The notes beneath the pieces were generated by a model that did not search any database, was not told the origin of the DNA, and saw nothing but the letters and a program-made list of their open reading frames with translations. A DNA stretch of 64,000 nt, taken from contig NC_092563.1 in assembly GCF_037975245.1 (NCBI RefSeq), positions 8,527,001-8,591,000 on the forward strand, in the 5' to 3' direction. Origin of the DNA: Apostichopus japonicus (Eukaryota; Echinodermata; Holothuroidea; Aspidochirotida; Stichopodidae). Positions 45,913 through 59,664 of the stretch are shown piece by piece. Numbering within the stretch: the first letter of the stretch is position 1; each line of letters opens with the position of its first letter. The position numbers were made by a program, and so were the translations under genes.

Positions 45913-48900
45913 AACTGTATTGTAATAAGAATATGAACCTAATCTTCAGAATTCAGGTAAAATTCTAACAGCTTCTTCTTCAAACAATTAAACAACACTC
46001 CCCAAAAGAGTACTTCCTTTACCATATTAAATTGTTAACAGACAATGCAGTGTTAACATTAACACGCATTTTGAGGGGAGGGGACGGGATGGGTAGATAC
46101 AGATTAATTGAATTTATTCTTACAAAAAAAAAACAGCTTTTTGAAAGCTATCATTGAACGTGAGAATCCTGACAATCTCCAGATCATGCAAAAACAAAGC
46201 AAACTTTCACAGCCATTGTTACTGCAAGGTTCCAACTGAAATAATTCACTTTTCGTTATTATCCAGGAGAAAGAACAAACCAAATTCGGTAGTCTTCCAA
46301 ACAACACTTTTCGGAAATTCTCGAAAAATTCGACGAAAGATTGCAAAATCATAAATAGGGATACGTTCTTTTCTCACTAAAAAATAAACCACCGAGTTTC
46401 TGCCACGCAACCACCGTTCTTCAAAATGAACTGACCGAGGTAAAACGTTAAAATCCCATAGACTAAAATGACGATTCTGGGGAGCGATACCGTTGGACGG
46501 CCTCTGGCGAATTATTTCAAAAGAGCTGTTCACACTTCCTGTATGAAAATCCTTGAGTTGTCTCAACAATCTTTGATGATGACCAAAAAAGTCCTCCACA
46601 ATGAAACACGGTGATTACATCCCACACAGATGTATCATTTCTAATTAGAAATCGTCCTAGAAAGACTCAAAGCCCTTCTCCACATCTCAAGTCTGCCCTT
46701 TTTAGAACTGTCGAATTTTGTTTCATTTCACGCAAGTACCAAAAACCTCTTTCAAGTTTGTTTATTTTTTGTTTCTATTTTTGTTTAAAGCTGATCGACT
46801 TTGGCGTCTGGACGACCTTTAAAGATAAACTCTAGGTTTTCCGATTGGAATGACGCACGGAATTTACCAAAGTTTGATCCTGTATCCTACAATAGGTCTT
46901 CCTAATGCTATCAATTCTCCGTACCAAAAATCTAGCATAACTTAGCAGGGCGGAACTAAGCGTTCATCTAACTCCGTTACGGCTACAGAAGAGGAAAAGG
47001 AACATATAAGATAAAAGAAGCTTACACATTGAGAATGAATGTTAGGGTCCTTAAACTATCTCAAATTGTCAAAGGTATTATATAACAGATGACGCATATC
47101 TTTCCATTCTCTGCCAACATTCTTACATATTCTACAATTAAACCAAGGAACCTTGGCAACCGTTTAGGGCAGACAAAAACCATGTTTCTGGAGGATTTGA
47201 AGCAGTGGTAATCAATGAGACAAAAAGGTTTAAGACAAAAGAAATACTTTTCAAACCACAAAACTGTTATTAATAGTCAGGCTACTTTCCCATACCACAA
47301 TTCGAAGCATGACGCAAAGAGAGGGAGACAACAAAACTGTACTTTTTATTCTTTCCTGTTTTCTACCTACAAGGTGAGGAAGTACTCTTCACGGGTTTTT
47401 AACATATCCAACATTTGAAAAACAAACCTTAAAGCTGTAAACTAAAACCAAAAAGTTCTTTTGCAATTCAAAAATATTTGTCTTGGTTTTGGGTGTTTTT
47501 TTGTCGGACATACCGCAAACTTAGGACACAAAACTGACTTCTCTAATACAAACCCTTTTATTCTTTTATTACCATATCCTTGGATAGCCTTTATTTCCCC
47601 GCAATGCTAAAACAATATCAATAGTCAGATAACATACATTTTTGGCATACCATAGAAAGGGAATGAAGTCCAAGATTATGCTAAATTCTGCTAAAATGGT
47701 CACCACATGTTTTACTATGTCGTACCTACCCCCTTGGGTGACTAAATGCATGCATTCCTATGGGTATACTAGCCATTAACACAAATACTACTGTCCAAAG
47801 AAATATCATCTATTTAAAAAAGTGGAAAAAACAATTGCATAGTAATATTTGATAGCTGATAAAAGAGACAGTTACTGAAATTATTGAGCAGAAGGGAGAA
47901 AAAGTAACAAATTCTGGAGAAAGAGATATTAGGTCAATTTGATATTGCAGAGTCCATCCTACAACAGTTGCACATAGACTAACTGCTGAGACACAGGAAC
48001 AACTAATTTTCTGAGTAAAAATGGCGTAAATACAAATATTTCTGAATTCGAAAAAGACGCATACTGATTGGTTGATCCTTCACTCCAAGAAAGAGTGTGT
48101 GTCCTAAGCTTTCAATCGGCTCATTGGTTCACTCCTTTTTAAAGAGAATATTAAGTTCTCTGACCTTGAAATAGGAAGCTTTCTGCCGACTAATGGAGTG
48201 AATTTCCGCTCCATTGGAGTGATTTTTTCACTCTGCGAAGAGAGTGAAAATTTCAATCTTTTGTTTTTAGAGTGTACTGGTTTAGATATTTTCGAGTGAC
48301 GAGCTTACATGTCTCATCACAACGTTAGCACCCGTTATATCGTGCTTATAATGTCCATTTAACACTGTGCACCCTCCATTACCGGCTCCAAGGTTATTGC
48401 TCCTCCTTCTCATTAGACCATTTCCTCCCTTAAGTGGCCTCCGGCGGCGTCGAGAGCTGGCTTGAAATACACCCGCCACCTTCGGGGGTCCTCCCCGGCT
48501 TAGTCGTTAACTCCTTCGTTCCAAGTTGCCAAGTCATATCAGTGTTCCTTGGGGGGAAATATTTACACACTGTAATTACTTAAAATCTGTTCATTTTTGT
48601 CAATAGGGACCCGAGTATTGACAGATAGGTATTGAAATGAGGTTTTAATTTTTTATACATTTTTTTTTTATTATTGAGCTAATTAGGTATGTAAATATGC
48701 AAATAAGGTTATGATACATACACTGTACTGTTTTTTTGCCCATATGAAATTATTTTGATGAAATCTGCTGGACTTTTGATAGTTTGATGAGTTCAAGACA
48801 TGTTATTTTATAAGTAAAATATAATTTGATGTTTGAATGTGAGGAATATGACTGATTTTTCCCCCCTCCCTCCAAACTACTTGACCTACATGTATTATGT

Positions 48901-48990
48901 AATACAATGGTAGCCAAGCGTAACGTTAAGTCATATATACCTATTGCACTACGACAGTACATGTATATACAATACATACAGTGTGCATGA
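45913..48990. other. No recognisable gene
   Basis: The open frame 46246-46599 (minus, 117 codons) is the longest and has no recognisable motif. 48060-48260 holds several short inverted TCACTCC/GGAGTGA words that may be a small MITE. Confidence 0.4.
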
Positions 48991-50890
48991 CAGTGTGGCT
49001 CACCATATCAGGATTTCATCGTCAGAATCTTCTTCCTCCAACGGCTGGATGGTCAAATTGCCAATAAAAAGAAGGTCTAACGCCTCTTTTTAGTATTTAG
49101 TATTTATTGGTCTCCCTCCTCTGGCTTTTTTGTGTTTTTTTTTCTCGGGTGGATAGGCCTGGGTATGCGTCTTTTGGTAGTCCGAAACTCTGACTTGGCT
49201 AAGATCTCTCTACGGGATACTTCCTCTGGTAACTTTTGCTGTAAGCAGCCTGCGAGGAGGTCTTCCCCATCGACGGCAGCATGAGCATCCTGGTCTTGAA
49301 CAATATGTACGGCAATCGGATGGTGGAGCTACCTGGCATGCTAGCTGGTCGTAAGTAAGCCTGGCCAGAAGAACTGATAAGAGCAGGAGCATGGTTCTCG
49401 TCCTGAGGAGCTGCTGGTGGTATCTCATAAGCACTTCCGTAGTCAGCATCAGGACCGAGGCAAACTTCATACCCGAGCGGGCCGCCATGTTGAGACTGAT
49501 CTTTGAACATATGTGAAATTGATGAGCCCTGTTCCGCCTTCATCTTTTCTTTTGTCTCCTGCGGGATCGTTGGGCATTTGAAAAGTGCTTTCCAGCAATC
49601 GCCAGGGACCCTGACGGACCTATCTGCCTTGGCCGTTAAGGCAGTCTACTTTCATTGGTCTGCAATCGTTTCGAGCCTGACGAAACACGCAGAATTGACC
49701 GGCATGGTGGATCTCGGTTTATTCGACGCCTTTCATGTGATCGTCAGATTCGATACACGGGCTGATTTCTGCGTTTGTGGACCTGGATCCTCGAAATCCA
49801 GGTTTCTCCTGAAGATCTTCATCGCCCGTGCAGTAATTTTCGGAAGTAGTCTTCCCCCGTTATGGGGATCTCCTCCCCGTCAATTGCTTCGGCTGAGCCC
49901 CTCCTCCACGGGGTCGAAGTCCACGGGGTCAGCCGGGTCGTCTTCCTCCTCTAAGCATGAAAGGCTAACAGACGCCCTACAGTCCCGGACGTCTTCTCCG
50001 TTGGTTCACCTTGCAGGTTCCGGAGTCGCATATGGGACGGTGCCCTGGCTGGAAAAGACTGTTCCCAGGTGGCTCGTGTCGGTCACCGGATTGTGAGGTC
50101 GCCTCTCTCGTAAGGGGCGCAGGATACCTGTCAACTGAGCCACGCTGGATCCTCATTTTGTCGCCGTCTCGGGGACAGGCGACTATTCTTGGCCTTTCTA
50201 TAGCCGACAGGAGGAGCGGACCGGAAGGTTTTCGGATCATGACACGTCGTCTCCCCCCTACGTCGTGGTGATCTCAACTGTGATCTGGTTCGGTTCCGTC
50301 TTGAGGAGTTGCGGGACGTCTCTCTCCCTCCGCTGCTCCGCTGCTACGCTGCTTCGTCTCTCCAGCTCCCGACTTCGAGAACAGCTCTGATGGGAGTGGT
50401 TCCACGGTTGACTGATCTCCGTGAGATCTCATTGGGACCGGGCTCACCGGTGACTGTCTGTTTGCCCGCCCTTCCGCGGACGTCCCGCGAGGGTCTCTCC
50501 AGACCTGTCGCACTTAGCTTTTTCCTAGGCACCTTCTTTCTGACCGGAGCCTTGCCCTAGCCTTTCCACTTGGCCGTATGTACATCGGACGTCTCCGGGA
50601 CCGCCAGAGGCACTCTTTCTCTTTCTCTCTCACTCTACTTCTTCCCCTTCTCTCTCCACCCGCCTTTCTTGCTCTCCCTAACTCTTCTTCCGCTGTCACT
50701 CTGCCGATCACTTCCATCTCTCCTGACACCTCTCCAACCACCTCTCCCTCTTCTTCTTCGACAGTCTCTCCTACTTTCTCCTTTCCTGGGGAACCGTTGG
50801 GGTTTGGGATTAAAGTTAGCTTGTCCTGAAGGTTTTTTCGTAAGGCCGTGAGTCAGTTGTCTATCTCCTGACATTGGGCTGATGTAAAGG
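48991..50890 (-). pseudogene. GC-rich decayed coding region, retroelement gag-like
   Basis: Much richer in GC than its surroundings. On the minus strand, broken frames give Arg/Ser-rich and Glu/Asp-rich stretches (RRRRGRGGWRG, SQLRSPRRRG), then PADPVDFDPVEEGL, GYEVCLGPDADYG, FRTTKRR and PLEEEDSDDE, with several stops. A polar, RS-rich protein of this kind could be the gag of a DIRS- or Gypsy-type element, but I see no RT, recombinase or LTR. It could also be a decayed host gene. Confidence 0.35.
50606..50775. repeat. Polypyrimidine tract
   Basis: About 170 bases very rich in CT on the plus strand (for example CTTTCTCTTTCTCTCTCACT). It corresponds to the Arg/Glu/Gly-rich minus-strand frame of the decayed coding region. 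Confidence 0.8.
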
Positions 50891-53504
50891 CGATAGGGAC
50901 CAGGAAAGGGTCTCTCCTAGTGCAGGACCGACACTTTGGACAAAACTCATTTGCTTCCTACGCCCTACCTGGGCAAAACATGCAGCAGCTTACACACTTG
51001 AACTGACCCCGCGACATAACTGAAAACTAAGCTAAGAAAATGGTCTAGAAAACAAAATTTCCGATCGAAAAAACACGTTTAAGCACTAAAGATGGTAGAA
51101 TGAGAAGGAGGGACAATTACTGCGAGGGTGCACAGTGTTAAAGGGTTACCATAGACTTCAAAGGCACGGTATAACGGGTGCAATGGTTGTGAGGAGACAG
51201 GTAAGCGAGGAGCAAAGTAAATCCACGAATTTCACGACTTTCAGATTTTTACAAAACCGAATACCTGGAAAACACATTTGATTTCTTGTAACTTGCATGC
51301 ATGTACACAGCACAGTACACATTTGTACTGACATATCTGTAATACATTGTAATTGTAATTATTGCATGAGTCCTTGGCAGTCGAACATTGCAGCCTCTTA
51401 ACGAATCAACATTTCTCAAAGGGAAGGGGAGACCATTGAATGTATTCGAATCTCTCCAAACGTATCCTGTGTTCAACCCCGTGACAGTATAAATGCTCTT
51501 CATGACCTATCATAAAGTAGAACTGCACGAATCTTGATCCAATTTGTTGCTTAGTAGCCATTTTCTTCCTTCCTTCTATCGTTCAAACTATTTTACCGGA
51601 TTGGCAACATACTGAAATAATAATTACATGTATAGACAAATAATATTAACAAATGCCTTAAAAGGTAACTTGATCAACACGTTTATTTCTTTCTTCCTTA
51701 AAAATTTTCAAAGTTTGAACAGTTTTGAAAGCTTAAAACAGATGTAGAAGAAGTGTTTAAAATATACATAGAGCACCAATGGTGCAGTAGTTAATACTAT
51801 AACAGTATTATTGAACACTCCAAATTGTCTTTTACACAGAACAAATATACTCTATTAATGAATGAAGCTATCATGTATGAAAACGAGAGAAGTTGGTTAA
51901 GGGAGTTGTAAAGAAGAATGTTAATTGCAATCCAACCAAAACTGTTGTATGTTGATCATGAAATGAACACAGTCAATGTGAGCTTTTAAATCGCAAAGAC
52001 TTACAGGTAACTACATTGCCAAATTAACGAAGTTGCGACCTATGTTTTGAAAAATACAATAGATATACAAAACCAGAATGCAAAATGCATTAAGGTTTCG
52101 ATGACTTCAATGCACTAGACTTCTGCTCGTTAGTATAACCAGAACTAGCTGTTACAATACCACTATGGCATGATAAACACAGGTCAGTGTACTGTACGTG
52201 GCAACACACCTCCACCAAAAACAATAGCGGTATTATATTCACTGTTATGAATCCACACACCAATATAGGTATCCACACACCAGAATAGGTATCCACGATT
52301 TCATCGAAAACTATCATGTAAAATGTTTTTCAGAGTTTGACCTCTGGTGACCTATAGGAGACTTGACCTCACAAGCAATATGATTCTTGTACTCAATATG
52401 GCAAATCCATAACCATGTATGAAAAGTATCCATGATTTCTAACATGAGAAGTCATGTTTTGAAGGTTTTCAGGCCTCGGCAAATATTTTTTAAAGTACTC
52501 GCTATTTGGCGACCGTGGCTAAAAATCTACTCGCCAATTTTCATTCGCAACTAGGCTATGATTGTTGTTCAAGTCTCCAAAGTGTAGATCTGACACATCA
52601 ATACTTTCAATGAACAAAGTTGTGCAGTTGGGCAGATACATGGTGCTACGTAATTGCGAATTGGAAAGTCATGCTTCTTTGCAGTATGAAATTAAACTTG
52701 AAACAATGAAAATCTGAGGTTGTTAGAGCATATATCTTCCAAAAATCTTAGCAGCAACAACAGGTTACTTGTCTCAAAACTGTTTAAATTGTTCGATACT
52801 TTGCAAATAATGACTGATAGCCAGTAGTAATATGCCTTAAGAAATAATTAAGGAGATGTTTTGCCATCTTAAGTGTATTGGTATTCTGACTGGTATTATT
52901 CACGTTGTTGTGTTAGCGAAACCTATTCTACCCAACCGTTGCTTGCCTAGACAGAATTAAAATTGCTCACAGGCCTAGCCAGGTTTGTTCAAGTTGTTCG
53001 ATAATCATAAACGTGTCGAAAGTGGAACATCACTTTTAAGGGCTAGCAATGCTGAAACTGGTGGAAGAGACTACATTAATTGAGATCAACAGCCGATCCA
53101 GACAAAAGCCCGTGAACTCACTGCCAAACTAAGACCGTGTTACACAATCATATATTTCGCATTGAGATTGGTAATAAAAATTGGTTTCCTGAACACTGCC
53201 TGGTCACACCGAAACTACTTCCAACCTCAAATAAATACGACGGAAAACGACCAATAGAACCGCTGTACTACGAACTTCAAGTAGAAACACCTTTCTGAAA
53301 GCAAAATAAGGATTCCGATCGGCTCGTTGAAACCAATGCAAATATGTTCGTGTTTTCAGTTTTGGGTTCTACGGATGTCGAAAAGCTCATTTCCAATTGC
53401 CAATAGCCCCCTATTCGTATTAGGCGTAACGCAAATGTTATCAGATCCGTTATCTGGTCCGTGGGAGATACGGTAGCTTATAAAACAAGGTTTCAACAAT
53501 TGTC
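50891..53504. other. No recognisable gene
   Basis: AT-rich sequence. A single GGTCA-type repeat piece (TTTGACCTCTGGTGACC) lies near 52336. Direct ATCCACACACCA(G/A)ATAGGT words occur at 52251-52285. Confidence 0.4.
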
Positions 53505-53915
53505 CGTCTGGTGACTCCAACTGACCTTTGACCTCAATAAAATCTTGTACTGAACGTGTACCAACAACACACTAAATATACGATTCGTCCAACCTTCCCT
53601 TCTTGAGTTATCGTGTTTACAAGATTAACTAAATTTGACCCCTGGTGACCCCAAATGACCTTTGATCTCCACAAAAAAACTATTGGCTGTTGCCTCTTAA
53701 AATGGTCCTTCCACTCACGAAATATGAGATTGGTCCACGTTCACCTCCTTGAGATATTGTCTTTACAGGGTTTTCACTATTTGGCCCCTGGTGACACCAA
53801 ATGACCTTTGACCTCCCTACAAAACAATAGGGTTTTATACCTCAGGTGGTACTCATATACACCAAATATTAGATTGGCCCAAGCTCCTCTTCTTGAGATA
53901 TCATGTTTACAAGCG
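53505..53915 (+). repeat. GGTCA-type tandem repeat, three units (~130-140 bp)
   Basis: Each unit has CTGGTGAC..CAA(A/C)TGACCTTTGA(C/T)CTC, then a TTGAGATAT/TTGAGTTAT word and TGTTTACA. It is the reverse orientation of the family at 10440-10880. The TGACCTTTGACCTC core resembles a nuclear-receptor direct-repeat site, but its repeat context argues for a transposable or satellite origin. Confidence 0.75.
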
Positions 53916-55800
53916 AGGCGTCACACACACCCATTCACACAATCTCCGCCTGCATGAATGCATAGGTTACGATTACCATCAAAACCAATGACATTTGCAG
54001 CCCTGTTTCTAATATCAAACTGGAACATTCATCAAGATGACTTTGTAAAGTATCCATGATATCAGTTAACTATGAAACTTATTACCACGCAAGTTCAATG
54101 AATAAGTACATCTTATTTTCTACACGATGTATTAATTGTGAGACAGAAAGTTTGAACTAAATGTGAGATAACAAACTTGTGACATAGCCCCCGTTTCCTG
54201 GCTTAACAGTGTGACAAGTCTTGTGACAGACTTCAAATGCTTTTTGACCAACCCAAAAGTAGTTTTCTTGCGTTCAAATAGAGCAGTTGCAAACCCAGTA
54301 TCAGACTAATTAATAACTGTGACTGAATATGGAGCAAGTGCAAAACAGACAATAAAAGATGTATTTTTAAAGAACAACTTAAATTGTTGAAAACTACTGG
54401 AAGAGAGATTTAGGCTACATAATAAATTGAATAAAATATTAGGAGATAATGAAAAATAAGGTACTTGTACCTTATATGGGTGCCATTGTGTATTGTGTTG
54501 AATTTTGGCATATCATTTGGCGCATCATACATATACACTGTTATGTCGAACAGTAAGTGCATTATAGGGGTTCGAAAGGCTTATATCATTTATATATATA
54601 TATATATTTTTACATTGGTTAAATTGTATGTTTGTAACGAGTATGCTTGACACAAGTCTAACGACTATCGTGCAGCTGGATAAATTTACCGATGAATATT
54701 CACTTGTTGTCTGTTTTGCTCACGAAGTTCGCATTAGCAACATTCGACATTCTAGTATGCTTTGTTTAATTCACTGATTGCTCCACGGGCATCAATTGAA
54801 TTTGTGTAAGTCTTTGTTTAGATTACTTTGCATAACATGCAGGTAAAGGGTCAGTATGAATAAGCCGGGTAAGCAGGTCAGGGCGTGATATTCGTATTTG
54901 GTACTACTTGATGCAAGGGTGATGGGTGCACCACAGCAGTAACTCGTTGCAGTTGGACGCGATGTCCGTTGGGTGACGTTAGCCCGTAGTATTTCACTAT
55001 TACGATCGTCGGCGACCTAGTATATGTAGGGGCAACTTTAGTTCCCCGCTGATGAATTCGTTGTTATATATATATATTGTTATATATCTTAAAGGACCTG
55101 CCGATACCTGTAAAAAGCCGGAAACTGGGTGTATCATTTTCTTGTGTGTACTAAAACAAACCTTACCTTGCAGTAGAGGGAACGCTATAAGTTAGTCGTA
55201 TTCTTGTTTCTAATTTGAGTAAAGCGAGGCCGAAATATGTTAAAGATTGGAAAGCACGTATAAAAATATATTTATGAGAAATTTGTTAGTATCGAATGTC
55301 TGTACAGGGAGGGCATATTGTAAATAGGTGATACGTGTTAAGAAGGTGTAAAATATATGGGAGATCAGCGAGATCAATGCATGTTTGATATGTTTCCTCT
55401 TGCCGATGTAGCGTCATATTTGTGTGAAATATTTGTTTATGCAATGCGTATTTTTTACGTTTTGTTTCAGGGTTTTTTTCCCCATGGTTACGAGGATTGA
55501 ATAAAGTTACTCATAGTAAAGACACACACCACCTGAGTCTTATGTTGTCCAGTCGAATATTTTTACCTCACCCGTGACAACCGTATTGTCAGTAGTTTGT
55601 GTCTGTATTCAGTGTGCTAGCGATGAGATATGTAATTGCCCTCTTGTTTAGATTTTTGGTCTGGATTTTCCTTTAGTACTAAACTGTACTCATATTGTGT
55701 ACCTTGCATTAACAATCGCTTTGACATTGCAAACTATGTATAATTTATATAAAGTTATGTATACTGGGGTATTATTGGGACCGTCTACATAAAAATTTCC
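53916..55800. other. Mostly unrecognised; possible solo LTR in 54800-55580
   Basis: 54800-55580 has a TATA stretch (55063-55086), AATAAA at 55499-55504, and ends in CACCCGTGACA, reminiscent of a Gypsy-type LTR end. No matching start or target duplication found. Confidence 0.25.
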
Positions 55801-55969
55801 ACACGTCCTATATAACGACTTTCCTCTCAATAACTAAAATTGCAGTTTTGAAGGTGTAGATATATTGCACCACTCACCGTAACAACAGTACCACTTATTT
55901 GTGAAGGTCCTAGCATGTAAACTTCTAGTAGTCCCCGTAACCCTGTCATATGCCAACGTTTCACATAAA

Positions 55970-55971
<2 letters not shown>

Positions 55972-56045
<74 letters not shown>
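55972..56045. repeat. (TA)n microsatellite
   Basis: About 74 bases of uninterrupted TA. The Ile/Tyr open frames on both strands are artefacts. Confidence 0.96.
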
Positions 56046-56048
<3 letters not shown>

Positions 56049-56727
56049 CGAGCCAAGAGCAACAGATTATGTTCATCATATCCGTATGTCTCTTCAACTT
56101 TGTTTTGCAGAGTTTCAAGACTATGGTCTTGGCATGTGTCGAAGAATATTAGCTCTGGTACAGGCTCTGTCTATGCTGCTTTTGTCCTATTTACCATTTT
56201 GTGGATATTGTTTGAACAACCCAGATGCATTTTAGTCTCATAATGCAAATTTCAATTTAAGCAAGTTATTTCAACAACCCAACCCAAACACCCAATTTCA
56301 GGATTTTTACAGCTAGCGTGTTTCTTTATGCAATGCTGAATGTTTAGTTGCTCTAGAGCAGTCATGAGTAGCAAGTGGGTCACAAATACAAAGAGAGTGT
56401 CAAACCTATGCACGTAGATCAATGACGTTATTAAAAAGGGACTTTGCATGGAAAGCCACTAACAAAACTAGAACAACTGTGTTTGTATACAAACACATGT
56501 CATTGTAGTGCGAGATGAAGGCACACTTAGTTAAGTCTAGTTACGGGTTTCCTTCAAACGCCTTAACTTTACTTTTAATGCATGGATCACATGTTGACCT
56601 TGGTTATTGAGTCCGTGTTTTCGTTGTCCAAAATTCGTGAGCCGTTGTATTGAAATCGGAATTTGTTTCGTGGAATGGGTACACTAACATCAACTTCACG
56701 ACGCGAGTTCACGAGTCTGTACGTATA
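56046..56727. other. No recognisable feature
   Basis: No ORF, RNA or known repeat supported up to the short inverted repeat at 56728. Confidence 0.4.
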
Positions 56728-56806
56728 CTAGATCCTCCTGCAAGCAGGAACTCGCGAAGAAGCCTAATTGGCTTATCAAAGCCGCAAGCTGACCGAAGTC
56801 AGTCTC
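56728..56806. repeat. Short dispersed repeat, inverted partner at 14-95
   Basis: Reverse-complement match to the first 95 bases of the window, 75 bases before the left edge of duplication copy 2. Confidence 0.6.
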
Positions 56807-58234
56807 TCACATTCATATTTAACGTCCATGATTATGAATTGTTAATTGTCAACAACTCTGTAACTGGACGACATACATTGTCTTGAATGAATATACGCCA
56901 AACATGACAACATCAATAGTTCATATCGGTACAATATGTGAGATCGTTGCAACGAATGGATGCAGACATTTTGGTAACCTCGAAGTGAAGGTTTCTATGG
57001 TGATGACGTAACTTATCCGACCAATCATGGGCGACTATTTACACATTATTGCAAACCTGTTCGGGAAAACAAAATTATCTACCCGGGGTAACCCCTTCAG
57101 ACCCTGCGAAAATGCCCCATTAAGATATTTTTGTGAGGCAACCAGGACACGCAAGTTATTTCCTCAATGTCGAAAAAATATTTCAGGATTTGGCACACTC
57201 ACAGAACTTCTGTCGGGATACGTCAACTCCATACATAATTTTTACTATACAATACCATTCTTATGTATAGGACACTTGACATTGTTTTGAACAAAATCAG
57301 TGTCGTGTAGACAGACAGACGGGTACAGGATTTTCATAAGGAGAGGATGTGGACATCCATACGGGTGCGTTGAATTCGATTTCCAAGAACGAGGAGAGGG
57401 GCGGTGGGAGTCTGTGACTGGTCACCTAGGAAAAGAAAAACTATACTTCAAACTGCATTTTGAGGCATATTTAGGCTATACGTTAGGTCTATAATGAGTG
57501 CTACACGCAAGGTTGTACTAAAAGCGGTTGAAGAGAGGGTGGGTGTGGGCAGGGGTCGGGTATTCACCCACAGAACAAGCCAGTTGTATACTTTCTTTCT
57601 ATTTTAATTTGTTACGTTAAACGAAGAGTCATTATCCTAAAATTGATTAAAGCTGTTTAGAAACATTTTTTGATTTTTTTGATCAAGAAGGGAAATGGTT
57701 TGGCAATACTACAACAAACCAAACCTAAATATCACACACCAAAAGGGAATTGAATACGTTCAGGTCGAATGGTTTTATGGGGCGCCCGTTTTCCAGACTT
57801 TGTTTGCGTGTCACAAATTTCTTCCTTATAAGGCTCGCTTACGGATTGGCTAAAGATGCGGTACTGCGCAGTTATAAATACTCGTGTTGGTGCCAACGAT
57901 GTGACATTTGCAGTCCAGATCTCATATGTCAAAGTTAAGTTAGTTCTCTTCAACATATTCATCTTGAAAGTGAATCCATTAAAGGTAAGAACTATCATGA
58001 GATTTTTCTCCACTTAGTGCTTTTTCAATCTATTTGTTTTTCAATTTCAATCCAAGCATTAAAATGGCTCACAGCCTCAGAAATGGCATTTGGTAACTTA
58101 TTTTTACAATGGTTTTTTACAAAGCAACACATAGAGTAGAAATGGATCTTTGTTATTATTTCTCTGTAAAAGAGGTCAGTGGGATAGCGTCTAGGTTTGT
58201 TTGTAAGTACCCTATTTCATCTATTATGTAGGAT

Positions 58235-59110
58235 TTGAAGTGGCCTTAAATATGAAACTTTATCTGCACTATCAATTTCAATTGCATATCTTTAGTGTAA
58301 AGTAAAAGAAAAGAATAGTAGATTTGAGTGGCAATCGCTTCAGAAAGATTTCCGCTTAGGTTGTTAAAAATACCAATATAATTTCCCAAGGAGTTTACAT
58401 TGATTGTCTTTAAGTGGTTCGTCCAAGAAAGCTTATCATCAATTACTTATCCTAAATACTTCGTACTGGATGATTTACATATTGCATCACCATTAAAAGT
58501 AAAATCATCATGACAACAGTGACTCGTATCTTTGGCATGAAAATGGTGTAATTTGTTTTCCCTGAGTGGAGGCTAAGTTTATTACAGTCGCGCTAATTCT
58601 TAAGTTGTCTTAGAGTCTAAGTAGCCTTAGCGGGTTAACTGTTTGCAATCATTATCAAACAGTAAAGCATTAGTAGAATCTGCAAAAGGACTAGTAGAAA
58701 AGTTTGTCATCGCTTTGTGAATAAAATTGACATGAACAAGGAAGAGCAGGGGGGTCCCAGAAAGGATCCTTGGGGACACCGTTAATAACGTTTAAGTAAT
58801 TAGAGTAAGTAACCTTTACATAAATAAATTGCTGTATGTTGTGTAAATAGCTAGCCAATGTATCATATGCCGTACCACGAACACCATAGTGATATAATTC
58901 CATTAAAGGGATACAATTTTACCCACGTCAAGCTGACAGCGAACAGTTTTTAAAGATTCTAACAAAGCATTGGTTGTTGAGTGACATTCCCTCAAGCCAA
59001 ACTGGAAATGTTATCAGAAATGTGTTTAAACAAGATAACACACGTATGGGCCTGTATTTCTGGGGGACAGTAGATTCACTCTTCTTGAGTTAAGGAATAA
59101 CTTTGGCAAC
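58235..59110 (-). pseudogene. Decayed LINE reverse transcriptase fragment, copy 2
   Basis: 58691-58903 matches the copy 1 frame (YGVRG..., SYLHN, then a damaged GVP box). The segment 58925-59105, missing in copy 1, reads QFGLRECHSTTNALLESL on minus, the classic QFGFR..ST..A motif of LINE RTs. Stops and frameshifts remain. Confidence 0.75.
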
Positions 59111-59508
59111 CTCTAGCACATCTGGGGAATATTTAACTTTGAAATACATTGTTAAAGATGTGAGATTAACTTATCACAGGGACACAAGTGCTGGAATATT
59201 TTGTGCACGAACGAAAAGAGCACTTTCCTGATTGCATGTGTTGTGTGTGTAGTCTTCACGTATTATTGGTGAGCATTCCAGACACTGTTAAGATGAGCAT
59301 AAAAAAACAAGAACGTAAATATGAATAGTCGACACGTCAGGAGTTTGTTGACATATTGCACTTCCTGCGAAAATAAGAACAGGAGAGTAAGTTGAAGTAT
59401 TTTAGAGGTTGTTTTATCAGGGTTGAAATAGTCGAGTCAACTACGTCCGTGTAAACGGTATCCTGATTGACAGAGAATAGTTCATACCGAGAGATTTCGG
59501 ATATCGAA

Positions 59509-59664
59509 ATGTTTTGTTCACGATTAATGTTCGTTGGCTTTGGTCATTCTGTGAATTTGAGATCATGCAGCACTAACGATACATTTAATGAAGAAACATT
59601 ATCTTACCTTCTTACTATTAACAGCAACGAGGAATCAACATGGGCCACCTCTCTTTTCTTCTAA
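59509..59664 (+). other. Upstream ORF overlapping the gene start (copy 2)
   Basis: Identical in position and sequence to 4654-4809. Same caveat about the unknown transcription start. Confidence 0.3.

Noticed and set aside
46246-46599. 117-codon minus-strand ORF
   Set aside because: No recognisable domain, overlapping open frames on the other strand, and no splice or promoter context.
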